A DNA stretch of 34,885 nt from Phycisphaerae bacterium. Its GTDB lineage: Bacteria; Planctomycetota; Phycisphaerae; UBA1845; PWPN01. The notes under the pieces are model-generated. The model did no database searches. It was not told the DNA's origin and saw nothing but the letters and a program-made list of their open reading frames with translations. The stretch spans positions 1 to 34,885 of the forward strand of contig JAAYDF010000129.1 in the NCBI GenBank assembly GCA_012729395.1, written 5' to 3'. This document shows positions 27,039 through 34,767 of the stretch, piece after piece; the first letter of the stretch is position 1, and the number at the start of each line of letters is the position of its first letter. Made by a program: the position numbers and the translations under genes.

Positions 27039-29656
27039 AATATCTCGTGCGGTTGTGTAGCGACCGACGCGGGCTTGCCTGCCCTTCTGGCCGCTTCGAT
27101 GGCCTCGCGGAACGCCTGCCTCTCGGCATCCGGCACCACGAACACCGCGTCGCCACAATCTCGGTGGGCAAGCAGACGCGACATCAGACTCGACGAGGTC
27201 GTCTCCGCTTGGTGAAAGGCCTTCCATCCCTTGTACTGGCTCAACAGATTGCCGTCCCGGTTGGGTGTACTGCCGGCGATGTAGGTTTGCAGCGAGGCAA
27301 CCGGACAGACATACAGGGCCAGCAACTCCTCGACATTGGCGATGCCTACCCCGGCCAGCGACTCGGCCACCGCGGGGTTCCGATCCCAGTCTTTCCGCAA
27401 ACGCTCCACGTCGACGCGGATCGGCCCCGTCGAGGCCATGAGCAGCACTTCCTCCTGCGAAAGCCATACCAACCCATCCGGGAAAACCTCCGCGAAAGCC
27501 GCCAACAGCGACCGAATCCCCTCCTCGTCAATCCCAAAGAGCCCGAACCACTGCATGAAGATGCCACCCTCGACCAGCCTGCTACGGCATAGCTCGTAGT
27601 ACTCCGCTGTATACAGGGCGGCCGACCCCATCCAGTAAGGAGCGATCGGGTCGCTCGACAGTACCCCGAACCGCTCGCGGCTCGTCGCCAACAAGTGTCG
27701 GCCATCCTGAAACAGAATCCGCACCTTCGGGTGCTTGGTAACGCCGTGGTTCACCTCCGCGAAGCAGGCCGCCGCTCGCACAATGTCCGGCTCAATCTCC
27801 GCCACGGTCACGCGCCGCACACGCTCATGCAGCGCGGCCGAACCAGCCGACGCACCAGCCCCCAGACCAACCAGGACAACATCCTCCGGCGACGCACTCA
27901 ACATGGCCGGCAAATGACCCAGCAGCCGCAAATGCTGAAGCGCCATCGGCTCGCTGCCCGCACAAGCCAAACCGTTCACCTTCAGCATCAGAGCGTTCTC
28001 GCCCATGCGCTCCACAACCACCGGGGCCATCGCCCCTTCGCTGAAGAACACCATCTCCTCGTCGCGCGAGCCCAGCAACCCTTCACCGCTGTAGGAGTGC
28101 CCCTGCCTGTAGAGCTGCTTCGGCACCGGCACGTACGCCGCCACCAACACCCCTGTCAACGCGCCTCCCAGAGCCAGACGCCGCGGCACGCGACGAATGA
28201 GAAACAACTCCAAGCCGACAAACGCAGGCACCAACGCGAGTCCCAACAAGTACCATGAACTGGTAAAATGCTTGGCCAACCCCTGCGCCACAAAGCACAA
28301 CCGCAGAGGCGCCGACGTGAACACCGCGACGACCACCCCCAGACCCACAACCAGCCCGACCCACCACGGAGTACGTCGCCCGAGGAGCAGGATCGCCGCC
28401 GCGGCAATCGGCAACCAGACCAGATGCGCCCCCGCTGTCGAACTACCGAACCGCGGAATCAGCACAAAACTCGTCAGCAAGGATCCCGCTACCGCACCCA
28501 GGGTGTTGAACGCGTACAAACGCCCGATGGAGCGGGCCGCATCGTTTCCCTCTTGCCCGAGGCACCCCACCGACAACGGAAACGCCATACCCCAACCGAT
28601 GGCCGCGGGAAACACAACCACAACCACGCGAATCAGATCGCTCGCCGCCGTCCCCGCGAAACCGCCGCCCAAGACCAGCCAAGGCAGGAAATAACGCCAG
28701 CCGGCCACCAGCGGAACCACCAGCGAGATCACACCGATCAAAGCCGCCGTGCCCAGCTGAACATCGATCATCGCTCGACGCGGATCATACCCCCGGCGCA
28801 CCAACTGGCCGCCAATCGCGCTGCCTAACCCCAAACCCGCAAGAAACACCGCCAACAACAGACCGAACGCATACGTCGTCGTTCCCAGCAACACCGAGTA
28901 CAGCCGCCACGCGACAACCTGAAATGACATCGCCGCCAGCCCACTCAACGCGTAAGCCAGCATCACCGACAGATCCGCCCCCCCGGCAGGCGCCGCCAGA
29001 GCTACCCCTGACGCCGCCCCTTCCTCCTTCGCACCCGCCCTGCCGAGACCGCCGGAAACAGCCACCGCAATCAACGCCGCCGCCACGTTCATGCCCACCG
29101 CGAACAGGTTGGCTCCCAAGAGCCCCCACATCGGCAGCAGCAACAAAACGCCCGCCAATACGCCCGCCACCGCCCCAATCAGGTTCGCCGCGTAAAGCCA
29201 GCCGAGCACGTAACCGCGACGCGACTCGTCAAAGCAGCGGGCCAAAACCGGAAAAGTCGCCCCCATCAACAACGTCGGCGGCACCAGTAGAACAACACAC
29301 AACAACGAGCCAAACACCAATGCCTGACCGGGCGAGGCCGCTAATGTGAAGTAGGTCGCTCGCACAAGCATCAGTGCGTGAGGCAACAAGAGGGCCAGCA
29401 GCCCAATCCCCAGCTCCATCAGGGCGTACATGCGGACAGAGTTCAGACGCACGGGCACCAGCCGGCCGCAGACCAGACTACCCAAGAACAACCCGCCCAT
29501 GTAGCAGGCCAGCAACACGCCGATGCTTTGTGAACCCGCCCCAATCGTCAGATGCAGCAGTTGAAACCAGACCAGCTCGTAAACCAGCCCCGCCGCTCCC
29601 GAAAGCAGCAGGGCTGCGCACAAAAGTGGCCAGCGATTGTCACGTGAATTCATCAT
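27035..29656 (-). CDS. Fused membrane (MFS-like) and spermidine-synthase-like protein
   Basis: The 873-residue protein starts at one of two adjacent ATGs ending at 29656 and 29653. About 14 hydrophobic segments fill residues 8-560, starting 'LLCAALLLSGAAGLVYELVW', the typical opening of fused MFS/spermidine synthases. A soluble Rossmann methyltransferase-like domain follows from about residue 585: 'VVLVGLGAGASAGSAAL' (S-adenosyl ligand loop), 'VTVAEIEPDIVRAA', 'ILFQDGRHLL' and 'VLSSDPIAPYWMGSAALYT', where the catalytic 'D.(T/S)DP' region of true spermidine synthases reads SSDP. Whether such fused proteins make polyamines is not established, and the substitutions argue for caution. speA in the same window gives a possible pathway link, but 10 kb away and on the other strand. 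Confidence 0.82.
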   Translation of the reverse strand: MMNSRDNRWPLLCAALLLSGAAGLVYELVWFQLLHLTIGAGSQSIGVLLACYMGGLFLGSLVCGRLVPVRLNSVRMYALMELGIGLLALLLPHALMLVRATYFTLAASPGQALVFGSLLCVVLLVPPTLLMGATFPVLARCFDESRRGYVLGWLYAANLIGAVAGVLAGVLLLLPMWGLLGANLFAVGMNVAAALIAVAVSGGLGRAGAKEEGAASGVALAAPAGGADLSVMLAYALSGLAAMSFQVVAWRLYSVLLGTTTYAFGLLLAVFLAGLGLGSAIGGQLVRRGYDPRRAMIDVQLGTAALIGVISLVVPLVAGWRYFLPWLVLGGGFAGTAASDLIRVVVVVFPAAIGWGMAFPLSVGCLGQEGNDAARSIGRLYAFNTLGAVAGSLLTSFVLIPRFGSSTAGAHLVWLPIAAAAILLLGRRTPWWVGLVVGLGVVVAVFTSAPLRLCFVAQGLAKHFTSSWYLLGLALVPAFVGLELFLIRRVPRRLALGGALTGVLVAAYVPVPKQLYRQGHSYSGEGLLGSRDEEMVFFSEGAMAPVVVERMGENALMLKVNGLACAGSEPMALQHLRLLGHLPAMLSASPEDVVLVGLGAGASAGSAALHERVRRVTVAEIEPDIVRAAACFAEVNHGVTKHPKVRILFQDGRHLLATSRERFGVLSSDPIAPYWMGSAALYTAEYYELCRSRLVEGGIFMQWFGLFGIDEEGIRSLLAAFAEVFPDGLVWLSQEEVLLMASTGPIRVDVERLRKDWDRNPAVAESLAGVGIANVEELLALYVCPVASLQTYIAGSTPNRDGNLLSQYKGWKAFHQAETTSSSLMSRLLAHRDCGDAVFVVPDAERQAFREAIEAARRAGKPASVATQPHEIF

Positions 29657-29773
29657 GCCGCAAAGGTATACCCTGCGACCGCTCCCCGCAATCTCAGATC
29701 CGCCATATCGGGCCGCATCCGCAACGCTCGGCTCGCACAGCCCGCCCAACCGCCGCATGCCCTCGCCGGCACT

Positions 29774-31279
29774 CTACTCGCACAGCGGTACGCCCGCCTC
29801 GCACAGCGCCGCTCGCAGGTCGGCCAGACGCAGCACGCGCGGCAACGCACCGGCCATCGTCATGCCCATCCCGTTCGAGCTCGACGCCCGCAGACTCCCG
29901 TGTGCTGCCTGCAACGAGATCAGCGTCGACTGCAGCGGGCTGCCGAAATGCCAGCCATCCTCGATACTGAGCAAGACATCCGGCGTGTGCGTCACCAAGC
30001 CGTGAAACGCTCGCCACAACCGGGCCACCACGTCCGGGTACACATGATCCGCCGTCGCCTCGAACAGCACGCGATCAGCCACCTCACCCGCGGGCCCGAC
30101 CAGTCCCTCCTGCCGCAAACGCTCCCACACCAACCCCAGTTCCAGCGGATCGCCCTCCCACGGCTCATACCGGAAGCCATCCACGGTGCGGCCAATCCGC
30201 GCCCGGCCCGTCTTGCTCAACACCACCAGCGAGTCCTCGCCATCACGGTACGCCGCCAACTCCACCCCCTCGACGCCAATCACATCTCCCGCCACGCGAG
30301 CCGGCTCATGCGTGTGCAGAGCCACACAGGTCACCATCCCAAACTCCGGCAGCACCACGTCGCCCGGCCGGTCCAGCGATGACCGCACCCGATAGCCCAT
30401 CCGCTCAAGCAGCCGACCCAGCCGAAGCCGCCGACTGGCCACCAGATTATGCCCGTGATCGCTCAAAAGCGTCACCCGCACCCGCCCCCGTGTCGCGTGT
30501 ACCAGCGTGCGGCACAACCGGTCCACCTGGACCAGCGCATCCGCGTGCCCGTTGCGACCCGCCCGGGCCCCTTGTGCCGACGTGCCTACCACATAAACCA
30601 CCGTCAGCTTCTCGCCGCGCTCGTACCGCTCCATGAACAGCCGCTGGATCCGACCCAGCTCGTGATGAAACCACGGGCGATAGTCAAGATAGGCCAGCGA
30701 ATGCATCGTCGGCCGAAGCCCGTAATCGACCCCCGCACGCCACGGCGTGTTGCCGCCTTCGGCATAAACAAAGTATCCCGCGGTCAGCCGCCGACCGTCA
30801 AAGTACTCCGACTCGATACCCGGACACGGGGCCATGCCGAAAAACTCCGTCAGGGCCGTGTCCGTCATCACCGGAAATGGACTGACCACCTGCGAAGGCG
30901 GTGCAAAATATCGCAGCCGACCGTGCCGCCACACCTCGTCGGCGATCGCGATCGGGATGCTGTCCAGGATAATCACCAGGTGCCGCTGTTCCTCCACTGG
31001 AACAGACGCCAGGTCGATCTCCTCATCGACCCGCCCGTCCTCGTTCGTGTCGTAGCCGATCGCAGCAATCCGACCGTCGCTCGCCAGAATCTCGCGGAAG
31101 TCCGCTCGCCCGCTGCCGTCGGTATCGTACCCGTACGCCAGCCGCTCGCCGGGCAGTGTTTCGCTCGCGACCGGCACTGCCGGCACCAGCCGGGCTCCAG
31201 GCCCCGCGCACCCCGCGCCACATGCCGTCGCCACAATCCCACAAGCCGCAATCGCCAGCGCAAGCAACAAGCCCCTCAC
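29774..31279 (-). CDS. Alkaline-phosphatase-like lipoprotein with EF-hand loops and altered metal site
   Basis: The 501-residue protein starts at GTG (ending at 31279), preceded by AGGGG at 7 bases; the frame extends to 31390 without support. The signal peptide contains several Cys (IVATACGAGC), so it is probably a lipoprotein. Two EF-hand-type calcium loops follow: DTDGSGRADF (about 52-61) and DTNEDGRVDEE (about 77-87). The remainder aligns with the phosphodiesterase at 19775-21664. Asp106 (LDS), Thr139 (VMTDT), Asp-His 274-275 (LLSDHGH) and the C-terminal AAHGS His are kept. The segment equal to VDEIGHQWG there reads TSAQGARAG here, so the Asp and His ligands of one metal are lost. It may bind rather than cleave, or use one metal. 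It lies 117 bases upstream of the fused membrane gene on the same strand. Confidence 0.75.
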   Translation of the reverse strand: MRGLLLALAIAACGIVATACGAGCAGPGARLVPAVPVASETLPGERLAYGYDTDGSGRADFREILASDGRIAAIGYDTNEDGRVDEEIDLASVPVEEQRHLVIILDSIPIAIADEVWRHGRLRYFAPPSQVVSPFPVMTDTALTEFFGMAPCPGIESEYFDGRRLTAGYFVYAEGGNTPWRAGVDYGLRPTMHSLAYLDYRPWFHHELGRIQRLFMERYERGEKLTVVYVVGTSAQGARAGRNGHADALVQVDRLCRTLVHATRGRVRVTLLSDHGHNLVASRRLRLGRLLERMGYRVRSSLDRPGDVVLPEFGMVTCVALHTHEPARVAGDVIGVEGVELAAYRDGEDSLVVLSKTGRARIGRTVDGFRYEPWEGDPLELGLVWERLRQEGLVGPAGEVADRVLFEATADHVYPDVVARLWRAFHGLVTHTPDVLLSIEDGWHFGSPLQSTLISLQAAHGSLRASSSNGMGMTMAGALPRVLRLADLRAALCEAGVPLCE

Positions 31280-31493
31280 GCCTTCGCCCCTAACTAACCC
31301 CGCTGACCCACACTTCTCAATTCGCACTGCTGACTTCTCGCTTCTCGCTGACAACGTTTCACATCTCACTTGCAGCGTCGCACGTCCCACGTCTCACGTA
31401 CAACGCCGCACGTCCCCAACCCGCCCACGCCTCCGTGCCTCTACCCCTTCCGCCTCTGTGCCTCCGTGCCTTCTGCCTTTGCGCCTTCTCCCC
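31280..31493. repeat. Degenerate short-unit repeats between two minus-strand genes
   Basis: 31320-31420 is built of 6-9-base units such as ACTTCTC and CACGTCTCACGT. 31425-31490 repeats 'CCTCCGTGCCT/CCTCTGTGCCT', the same word family as the arms of the inverted repeat at 33083-33236. I see no gene; the strand is pyrimidine-rich on plus. Confidence 0.55.
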
Positions 31494-32279
31494 CTACCCC
31501 TCCGGCCCCTCGTACTCCGCGCACGTCCGCGGCGTCTCCCACACGCACACCCGCTTGAGCTCGGCCGGCCCGAAGCGCCCGTGCAGCAGACCCCAAATCA
31601 CCCGCACAATATTCTCCACCGACGGATTCATCGCGGCGAACTCCGGACAGTCCGTGTTCAGATACCGGTGGTCCAACCGGTCGATCACTCGCTCCTTGAC
31701 CACCTGCTCGAATTGCGACACCGGCAATAACACGCCCGTCCGCCCATCCGGCTCGCCCGCCACCGTCACCTCGACGACGTAGTTGTGCCCATGTCCGCTG
31801 GGGTTGCCGCACTTGCCAAACGCCTGGCGATTCTCCTCCTCGCTCAGCGCCGGGCAATGAAGCCGATGAGCCGCCGAGAACTCGAAGACCTGCTTCACCT
31901 CAACCATGTCCAGCTTCTCCGCCTTGACCCCATACCATAGGCAAGGTGTCAGCCCCACCCGCCAATCCACCCATCGACCTCCGGGCGGCACATGGCTCAG
32001 CAGCTCGCCCGCCACCGCGCGGACCAGCCGCTCGCCACCACACGGACCATGAGCGACGAGCCCATTCACCGCCGGGACGGCATGCTCCCGGACGACCCCA
32101 TCAACCCACGAGATGTTGCACACGTACCCCGTCAACGCGTCCGGCTCACCCTCGATTCGCGCCCGCACCACCAAGTAAGGCTGCACGCCGGTCGTCGCCG
32201 GCCCACCGCCCCATGCGTGAGCCTCGGGCAACCCCGACGACGAGCCCACAATGAATCGCACTTCACGGGTTAGGAGCAT
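31494..32279 (-). CDS. Two-domain QueD / 6-pyruvoyl-tetrahydropterin synthase-like protein
   Basis: The 261-residue protein starts at ATG (ending at 32279); a GTG ending at 32324 would add 15 residues. Residues about 125-255 are a complete PTPS/QueD domain: 'FEFSAAHRLH' (zinc His), 'CGNPSGHGHNYVVEV' (catalytic Cys and two zinc His), 'IDRLDHRYLN' and 'VWETPRTCAEY' (Glu for pterin binding). QueD makes 6-carboxy-tetrahydropterin from dihydroneopterin triphosphate in queuosine and deazapurine synthesis. Residues 1-120 repeat the fold weakly ('VRARIEGEPDALTGYV...VVREHAVPAV' against 'VEVTVAGEPDGRTGVL...VVKERVIDRL') but lack the zinc ligands. An internal ATG ending at 31907 would give a normal-sized QueD, so a second start is possible. 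No other queuosine gene is present. Confidence 0.85.
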   Translation of the reverse strand: MLLTREVRFIVGSSSGLPEAHAWGGGPATTGVQPYLVVRARIEGEPDALTGYVCNISWVDGVVREHAVPAVNGLVAHGPCGGERLVRAVAGELLSHVPPGGRWVDWRVGLTPCLWYGVKAEKLDMVEVKQVFEFSAAHRLHCPALSEEENRQAFGKCGNPSGHGHNYVVEVTVAGEPDGRTGVLLPVSQFEQVVKERVIDRLDHRYLNTDCPEFAAMNPSVENIVRVIWGLLHGRFGPAELKRVCVWETPRTCAEYEGPEG

Positions 32280-32329
32280 AGGAATCAATTGTAGACCCGC
32301 CGGTCGCCCACGCAACAGGGACACAATCA

Positions 32330-32405
32330 GGAATGGAGAATGTGGAATGCGGAATAAGGGACGGGGAATGGAGCACGCGGAACGCGGAATGAGGAATGAG
32401 GAATC
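32330..32405. repeat. Array of GGAATG-like hexamers
   Basis: GGAATG or a one-base variant occurs at 32330, 32344, 32351, 32365, 32379, 32386, 32393 and 32400, that is at spacings of 7 or 14 bases. The 7-base register is exact over the whole array, pointing to expansion of a degenerate heptamer (GGAATGN). Confidence 0.75.
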
Positions 32406-32414
32406 ACGAGCACC

Positions 32415-32496
32415 GAGCCTGAAGGGCTCATTCCGTCAGCCCAGGCCGCAGGCCTGGGGACGGGATCACCCAATCCAGGCCGGTCCTGAAGGGACC
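32415..32496. repeat. Cluster of three hairpins with TGAAG and GCA loops
   Basis: GAGCC-TGAAG-GGCTC (32415-32429), CCCAGGCC-GCA-GGCCTGGG (32440-32458) and GGTCC-TGAAG-GGACC (32482-32496) are three perfect stems in 82 bases. The two TGAAG-loop stems differ in sequence but keep pairing, which is compensatory change. I recall similar 'CCTGAAGGG...CCCAGG..CCTGGG' elements as frequent interspersed repeats in planctomycetes and relatives; not checked. Confidence 0.65.
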
Positions 32497-33025
32497 GTTC
32501 ATGCCGTCGCTTCCGTTGGCCCAGCTCGCGTTGTCTTTCGACGCACGATCTCCGTTTGCACCCTTCTCCAGCATCTCAGTGTCCTCCTTGAACCGCTCCG
32601 ATACGGCACAGACATCTTACATGCGTGCCGCCGGCCAATCCGCGCCACCACCGGTCAACCCTGTCCGGACGGAAGGCCGCACAACAAGGCTGTGCGATTC
32701 GACCCTGGCCGGTTTTCCGTCTCCTTCTGTCGTCCCCGTGGCTTGCTTTGATTGCGTGATAATGCAAGTGCTGACCAGTACTTACAGGAGTCCTCCCTCA
32801 GTGGGCATTTTCCATTCTTCGATTTGACACGCTTCGTTTCCTGGTGTAAGCTAAATATACTAGAGACAGGCTCCCGAAGGCGTGCTGTCCATGCCGGAGG
32901 GTCACCCCACTCAGCACGTAGCTGCCTGTAGGACAGTCGAACACCGGATCGCTGCGGGCGTCATGGCGTCGCCTGCGGGCGCTGCCCAGCAATTCTGTGC
33001 TGCCCCTGGTTGCCGGAGGTCGAGC

Positions 33026-34234
33026 ATGAAAACCGGCCCGTCGGCTATACGCACGATGAGTCTTCCCCAGCGATGCAAAATCCATCACCACGAAGGCACG
33101 GTGGACACGGAGAAGACTGGCGATTCTGGCGAAAACCAGGGGATCTCGGAATCTCACGTGAGGTGCGGTCGTGGTTTTGTTGGTCTGTCAGCACAAAACG
33201 CTCTTCTCCGTGCTCTCCGTGCCTCCGTGGTGCCATGTTGTATGCAACTGGGGGGTCTTCTATGGCCTGTGGCGTTCTCGTCCGACCCGGCCGGCGCTCC
33301 GTGTAGTCCCCTCCCGGACGCTGATCGCACGCTCTACAACCAGTTGTCCTCCAGGAAGTATCGAGTACTTCACGCGAAACCCGTATTTCCGTGGGGCTGT
33401 GCTCGTCCGGCTTCGCCCCGGGGCGAGCGAGTTGCCGGCGGCGGGGAAGACCCCTGTGAGTCCGACCCCTGCCTCCCCAAGTGCGACCCCTGCGGGTGCC
33501 CCGAAACGAATGTCTGCCCGGACTGCCCGTGCGATACCGGGGAATGCTGTGACAGCGGGAACTGCGTCGTGGCAACCTGCAATGACCTGAACCCCTGTAC
33601 CGATGACGTGTGCGTTGATGGGGAATGCCAGCACACCAACAATACCGCCACCTGTGACGATGACGGTAACCCCTGCACAACGGATGTATGCTCGGGAGGC
33701 GTCTGCACACATCCGAATAAGACCGATGGAAGCCCCTGCCCGGATGACGGCAAACCCTGCACGAACGATCGATGCCAGTCTGGAAACTGCGTGCATCCTG
33801 ACAAAGTCGTCGGCTCTCCTTGCCCCGACGACGGCAACCCGTGTACGCAAGATCTGTGCGATGGGACTGGCTCATGTGTGCACCCTCCCAGATGCCCAGC
33901 CGGTGATTGCTGCTTCCAGGGAGCCTGTGGGGCCTCAGATTGTACGCCCACGAGAATAACTGGGGGCACGAACTGTTGTGACGGTGGAGTGTGCGGGCGC
34001 TACGAGACCTGGGCAACTCACCTGTGCGGTGCGTCGAACTGTGCCAATGATCCGGAGGGCATCAAAGTCTGTCAAACCATTGGAGTTAATCCAACAGGCG
34101 GAACGAGGTGGAATGGGGCCTGCAGTAGCTATTTTCCCCCAGAGGAGTGCCCAGATAACTGCTATCTTTTTGTGCTGATGCCGCCGTATTTCTTTCCGGC
34201 GGACACGACATGCTGCTGTATTGAAGGTGATTAG
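33026..34234 (+). CDS. Cys-rich protein with four NPCT-type repeats
   Basis: ATG 33026 has a strong GGAGG 6 bases upstream, giving 402 residues; the frame stays open back to a GTG at 32882, and an ATG at 33242 is another option. No signal peptide is evident from any start, and codons about 20-70 are the translation of an inverted-repeat element. The supported part is residues about 140-402. Four units of the form 'D..(N/K)PC(T)..(D/R)C..G.C.H' begin at nucleotides 33590, 33668, 33752 and 33836 (period 26, 28 and 28 residues), each with six or so Cys. Such Dickkopf/EGF-like disulfide repeats occur in secreted proteins of planctomycetes and myxobacteria. A C-terminal, also Cys-rich segment (CCFQGACG...TTCCCIEGD) follows. 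It is probably extracellular and disulfide-bonded, but the present 5' end may be rearranged. Confidence 0.6.
   Translation: MKTGPSAIRTMSLPQRCKIHHHEGTVDTEKTGDSGENQGISESHVRCGRGFVGLSAQNALLRALRASVVPCCMQLGGLLWPVAFSSDPAGAPCSPLPDADRTLYNQLSSRKYRVLHAKPVFPWGCARPASPRGERVAGGGEDPCESDPCLPKCDPCGCPETNVCPDCPCDTGECCDSGNCVVATCNDLNPCTDDVCVDGECQHTNNTATCDDDGNPCTTDVCSGGVCTHPNKTDGSPCPDDGKPCTNDRCQSGNCVHPDKVVGSPCPDDGNPCTQDLCDGTGSCVHPPRCPAGDCCFQGACGASDCTPTRITGGTNCCDGGVCGRYETWATHLCGASNCANDPEGIKVCQTIGVNPTGGTRWNGACSSYFPPEECPDNCYLFVLMPPYFFPADTTCCCIEGD
33083..33236. repeat. Imperfect inverted-repeat element (CACCACGGAGGCACGGAG family)
   Basis: The left arm (33083-33116) and the reverse complement of the right arm (33202-33236) share CAT..CACCACG(A/G)AGGCACGG and (C)ACGGAGAAGA with a few mismatches; about 85 bases separate them. 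An inner TTTTGT/ACAAAA pair near 33175-33198 could extend the stem. The arms' words recur at 31425-31490. I recall this family as a widespread interspersed element in environmental bacteria, often translated into spurious peptides; a genome-wide count would settle it. Confidence 0.65.
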
Positions 34235-34272
34235 GACGAAAAGAATCCGGCGCCGATCATGGAGCATAAGCG

Positions 34273-34767
34273 ATGATTTCCTCTTTTGTTTGGATGACCG
34301 TCTTCTTGTCAGGTCCCTCACAGGTTCCAACGGTTGATGCGATCCGCGATGCGGCTGCCGCCAACCGCGATCACATCGAGTCGTTTGTCCTCAAAGCTCA
34401 TGCGATCGAGACAGAGAGGGGAGAGATTCCCCCCGACCAGGATGACAGCATCATCAACGGCACTGCCGAGCCATTTGCTTCACTCGCGCCGTACGCGACA
34501 ACCCGCCCCGCGCTCGCGCAGTACCAGGAACGCCGTTATCAGGAGGCCCGCGTCATCGGCCAGCAGAATGCGATCGCCGTCCGGGAGAGGTCCAAGCCAG
34601 CACCCATTGAACTCGTCATCTCATGCGACTTCTCAACACCCATTCTGGCTAAGGAAATAACTGACAAGAGGGATATTGCCGGAATCGCGCAATCCCTCGG
34701 GCTGGGCGAGACGGCGACCGCGACGCTCAACAAGACTCATGTCGAAATACTGACCCCGAAGAGGTAG
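34273..34767 (+). CDS. Small, possibly secreted protein of unknown function
   Basis: The 164-residue protein starts at ATG 34273 with GGAG 8 bases upstream. The first 18 residues (SSFVWMTVFLSGPSQV) form a short hydrophobic segment that could be a signal peptide, although the positive N-region is missing. The rest is hydrophilic and mixed, with a helix-prone stretch (DAIRDAAAANRDHIESFVLK) and an Arg/Tyr/Gln-rich middle. No family is recognised. It follows the Cys-rich gene by 38 bases on the same strand and may be co-transcribed. Base composition is lower in GC than the housekeeping genes. Confidence 0.6.
   Translation: MISSFVWMTVFLSGPSQVPTVDAIRDAAAANRDHIESFVLKAHAIETERGEIPPDQDDSIINGTAEPFASLAPYATTRPALAQYQERRYQEARVIGQQNAIAVRERSKPAPIELVISCDFSTPILAKEITDKRDIAGIAQSLGLGETATATLNKTHVEILTPKR

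Larger units (their letters stand above)
32280..33025. other. 746-base repeat-rich intergenic region
   Basis: It lies between the QueD-like gene (minus) and the Cys-rich gene (plus). It holds a GGAATG-type array (32330-32405), a run of hairpins (32415-32496), an AT-rich patch at 32820-32865 that could be a promoter region, and then GC-rich DNA with a 6-bp hairpin (32879-32895) and a 9-base direct repeat CTGCGGGCG (32952-32960 and 32973-32981). I see no convincing gene. The last 160 bases could be a structured leader. Confidence 0.45.

Noticed and set aside
32824-32861. Promoter TTGACA...TATACT before the Cys-rich gene
   Set aside because: The spacer is 26 bases (22 if TAAATA is used), too long for a standard promoter; kept only as an AT-rich patch.
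33083-33236. CRISPR-like repeat pair
   Set aside because: The arms are inverted, not direct, and there are only two copies with mismatches; it is a hairpin-type interspersed repeat.
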